Positions 63,361 to 64,000 of a DNA stretch of 64,000 nt are shown in pieces. Origin of the DNA: Luteimonas aquatica (GTDB taxonomy: Bacteria > Pseudomonadota > Gammaproteobacteria > Xanthomonadales > Xanthomonadaceae); NCBI RefSeq assembly GCF_022662575.1, contig NZ_JALBFU010000001.1:931715-995714 (forward strand), written 5' to 3'. Numbering within the stretch: position 1 is the first letter of the stretch; each line of letters opens with the position of its first letter. The notes beneath the pieces are model-generated. The model did not search any database. It was given only the letters and a program-made list of their open reading frames with translations, and was not told the origin of the DNA. A program made the translations under genes and the position numbers.

Positions 63361-64000
63361 ATCCCCGCCGCGGATCGCCGTCGCCGCGCGCGAGCGCGGG
63401 CACCCGGCGCTCGATGCGCGCAGCCGGCTGTGGACGCTGGTCGCCACCGCCGCCTGCCTGCTGCCGCTGCTGCTGCAGCTGCAAGGCCTCGCCCTGCCCA
63501 TCGCCGCCATCGCCCTGGCCTGCGCGACGGTGGCGATGTCGCGGCGGCACGTGCTGCCGGCCTGGCTGCGCGCATTGCTGGCCCTCGCCCTGGTGGGCTA
63601 CGTGCTGATGGCGATGCGCTTCTCCTTCGGCCGCGACACCGGCTGCGCGCTGCTCGCGGCCATGCTCGCGATCAAGCCCGCCGAACTGCACGGCCTGCGC
63701 GACACGCGCAGCCTGGTCGGCTTCGCGCTGTTCGCGCCCTTCGCCACTTTCCTGCTCGACCAGGGACCGCTGTCGCTGCTGCTGGCGCTGCTCGGCGCGC
63801 TGCTGGCGCTGGCGGCGCTGCTGCAGCTCGCCGATCTGGAGTCGGGCGAATCCGTGCCCGGCAACGAGCGTCCGCTGGCGCAGGCGCGGCGCCTGGGCAC
63901 GGTGCTGCGCCTGATCGCGATCGGGCTGCCGCTGGCGCTGGCGGCGTTCTGGCTGTTCCCGCGCGTCAGCGCGCCGCTGTGGGGCGTGGGGGGGGGGGCG
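63344..64000 (+). CDS. DUF3488/transglutaminase-like membrane protein, 3'-truncated (TgpA-type)
   Basis: The first 219 codons of a TgpA-type protein: several N-terminal spans (LVATAACLLPLLLQLQGLALPIAAIALACATVAM, WLRALLALALVGYVLMAM) and the conserved RFSFGRDTGCALLAAMLAIKPAELHGLRDTR followed by AAFWLFPRVSAPLWGV. TgpA combines these spans with a periplasmic transglutaminase domain, missing here because the window ends. Third gene of the moxR-DUF58-tgpA operon, starting 17 bases inside the DUF58 gene. The last residues (GGGG) come from a suspicious G-run. Confidence 0.9.
   Translation, partial: MSARAESPPRIAVAARERGHPALDARSRLWTLVATAACLLPLLLQLQGLALPIAAIALACATVAMSRRHVLPAWLRALLALALVGYVLMAMRFSFGRDTGCALLAAMLAIKPAELHGLRDTRSLVGFALFAPFATFLLDQGPLSLLLALLGALLALAALLQLADLESGESVPGNERPLAQARRLGTVLRLIAIGLPLALAAFWLFPRVSAPLWGVGGGA
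63988..63998 (+). other. Run of 11 G at the window end (suspected sequencing artefact)
   Basis: Eleven consecutive G replace the sequence expected after PRVSAPLWGV in this family. Poly-G tails are typical of failing two-colour Illumina reads; the run may mark a contig edge. Confidence 0.6.

Overview
The window is chromosomal DNA from a very GC-rich gammaproteobacterium, most likely of the Lysobacterales (Xanthomonadales). The evidence is gene content and order: rpoE-rseA-degP-lepA-lepB-DUF4845-rnc-era; rpmF-fabH-fabD-fabG-acpP-fabF-pabB-mltG-tmk-holB-pilZ without plsX; two large TonB-dependent receptors (TBDRs); an S-methyl-5'-thioinosine phosphorylase/hpt/nagZ operon; and DUF4845, YdbH/YdbL and DUF3488-transglutaminase genes. 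Genus cannot be fixed by reading. Almost all DNA is coding. I see no tRNA, rRNA, CRISPR array, phage gene or insertion sequence.

Layout. 1-5.7 kb: tail of an unknown gene, a PAP2 phosphatase and ispG (minus), then a DUF2218 gene, xseA and an aldehyde dehydrogenase (plus). 6-12.3 kb: TBDR, von Willebrand A (VWA) lipoprotein, ECF sigma factor and a membrane-anchored partner; all three non-sigma proteins carry the same TonB-box-like motif. 12.3-16.1 kb: YigZ protein, ABC exporter, and a 6-phosphogluconate dehydrogenase gene broken by an internal 255-bp-period duplication. 16.1-20 kb (minus): L,D-transpeptidase, AidB-like flavoprotein, FAD monooxygenase, cold-shock protein. 20-25.2 kb (minus): purine/methylthio salvage with nagZ, a CYTH enzyme, rlmD and a lipidated YdbL. 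25.3-38.3 kb: YdbH, a divergent receiver-Hpt protein, then recO, an unknown membrane protein, era, rnc, DUF4845, lepB, lepA, degP, rseA and rpoE (all minus). 38.6-40.7 kb: a FadJ/FadB-type beta-oxidation enzyme (plus). 40.8-47 kb (minus): glucokinase-family kinase, glycosylasparaginase, CutC and a second TBDR, which together look like a glycan-Asn/amino-sugar salvage locus. 47.2-58.2 kb (minus): fatty-acid synthesis plus replication/cell-wall operon headed by yceD-rpmF. 58.4-64 kb: a small membrane protein, maf, an ArnT/PMT-like glycosyltransferase (minus), then moxR, a DUF58 gene and a transglutaminase-type gene running off the end.

The candidates for something undescribed are the TonB-box-bearing VWA lipoprotein and sigma-partner next to a TBDR (6-12.3 kb), the glycosylasparaginase-centred locus (41-47 kb), the degenerate kinase-like gene inside the fab operon (55.5 kb), and the YdbH-YdbL pair without a separate YnbE (24.5-27.3 kb). 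Two places look like assembly noise rather than biology: the error-rich first copy of the duplication at 15.0-15.5 kb, and an 11-G run at the very end.
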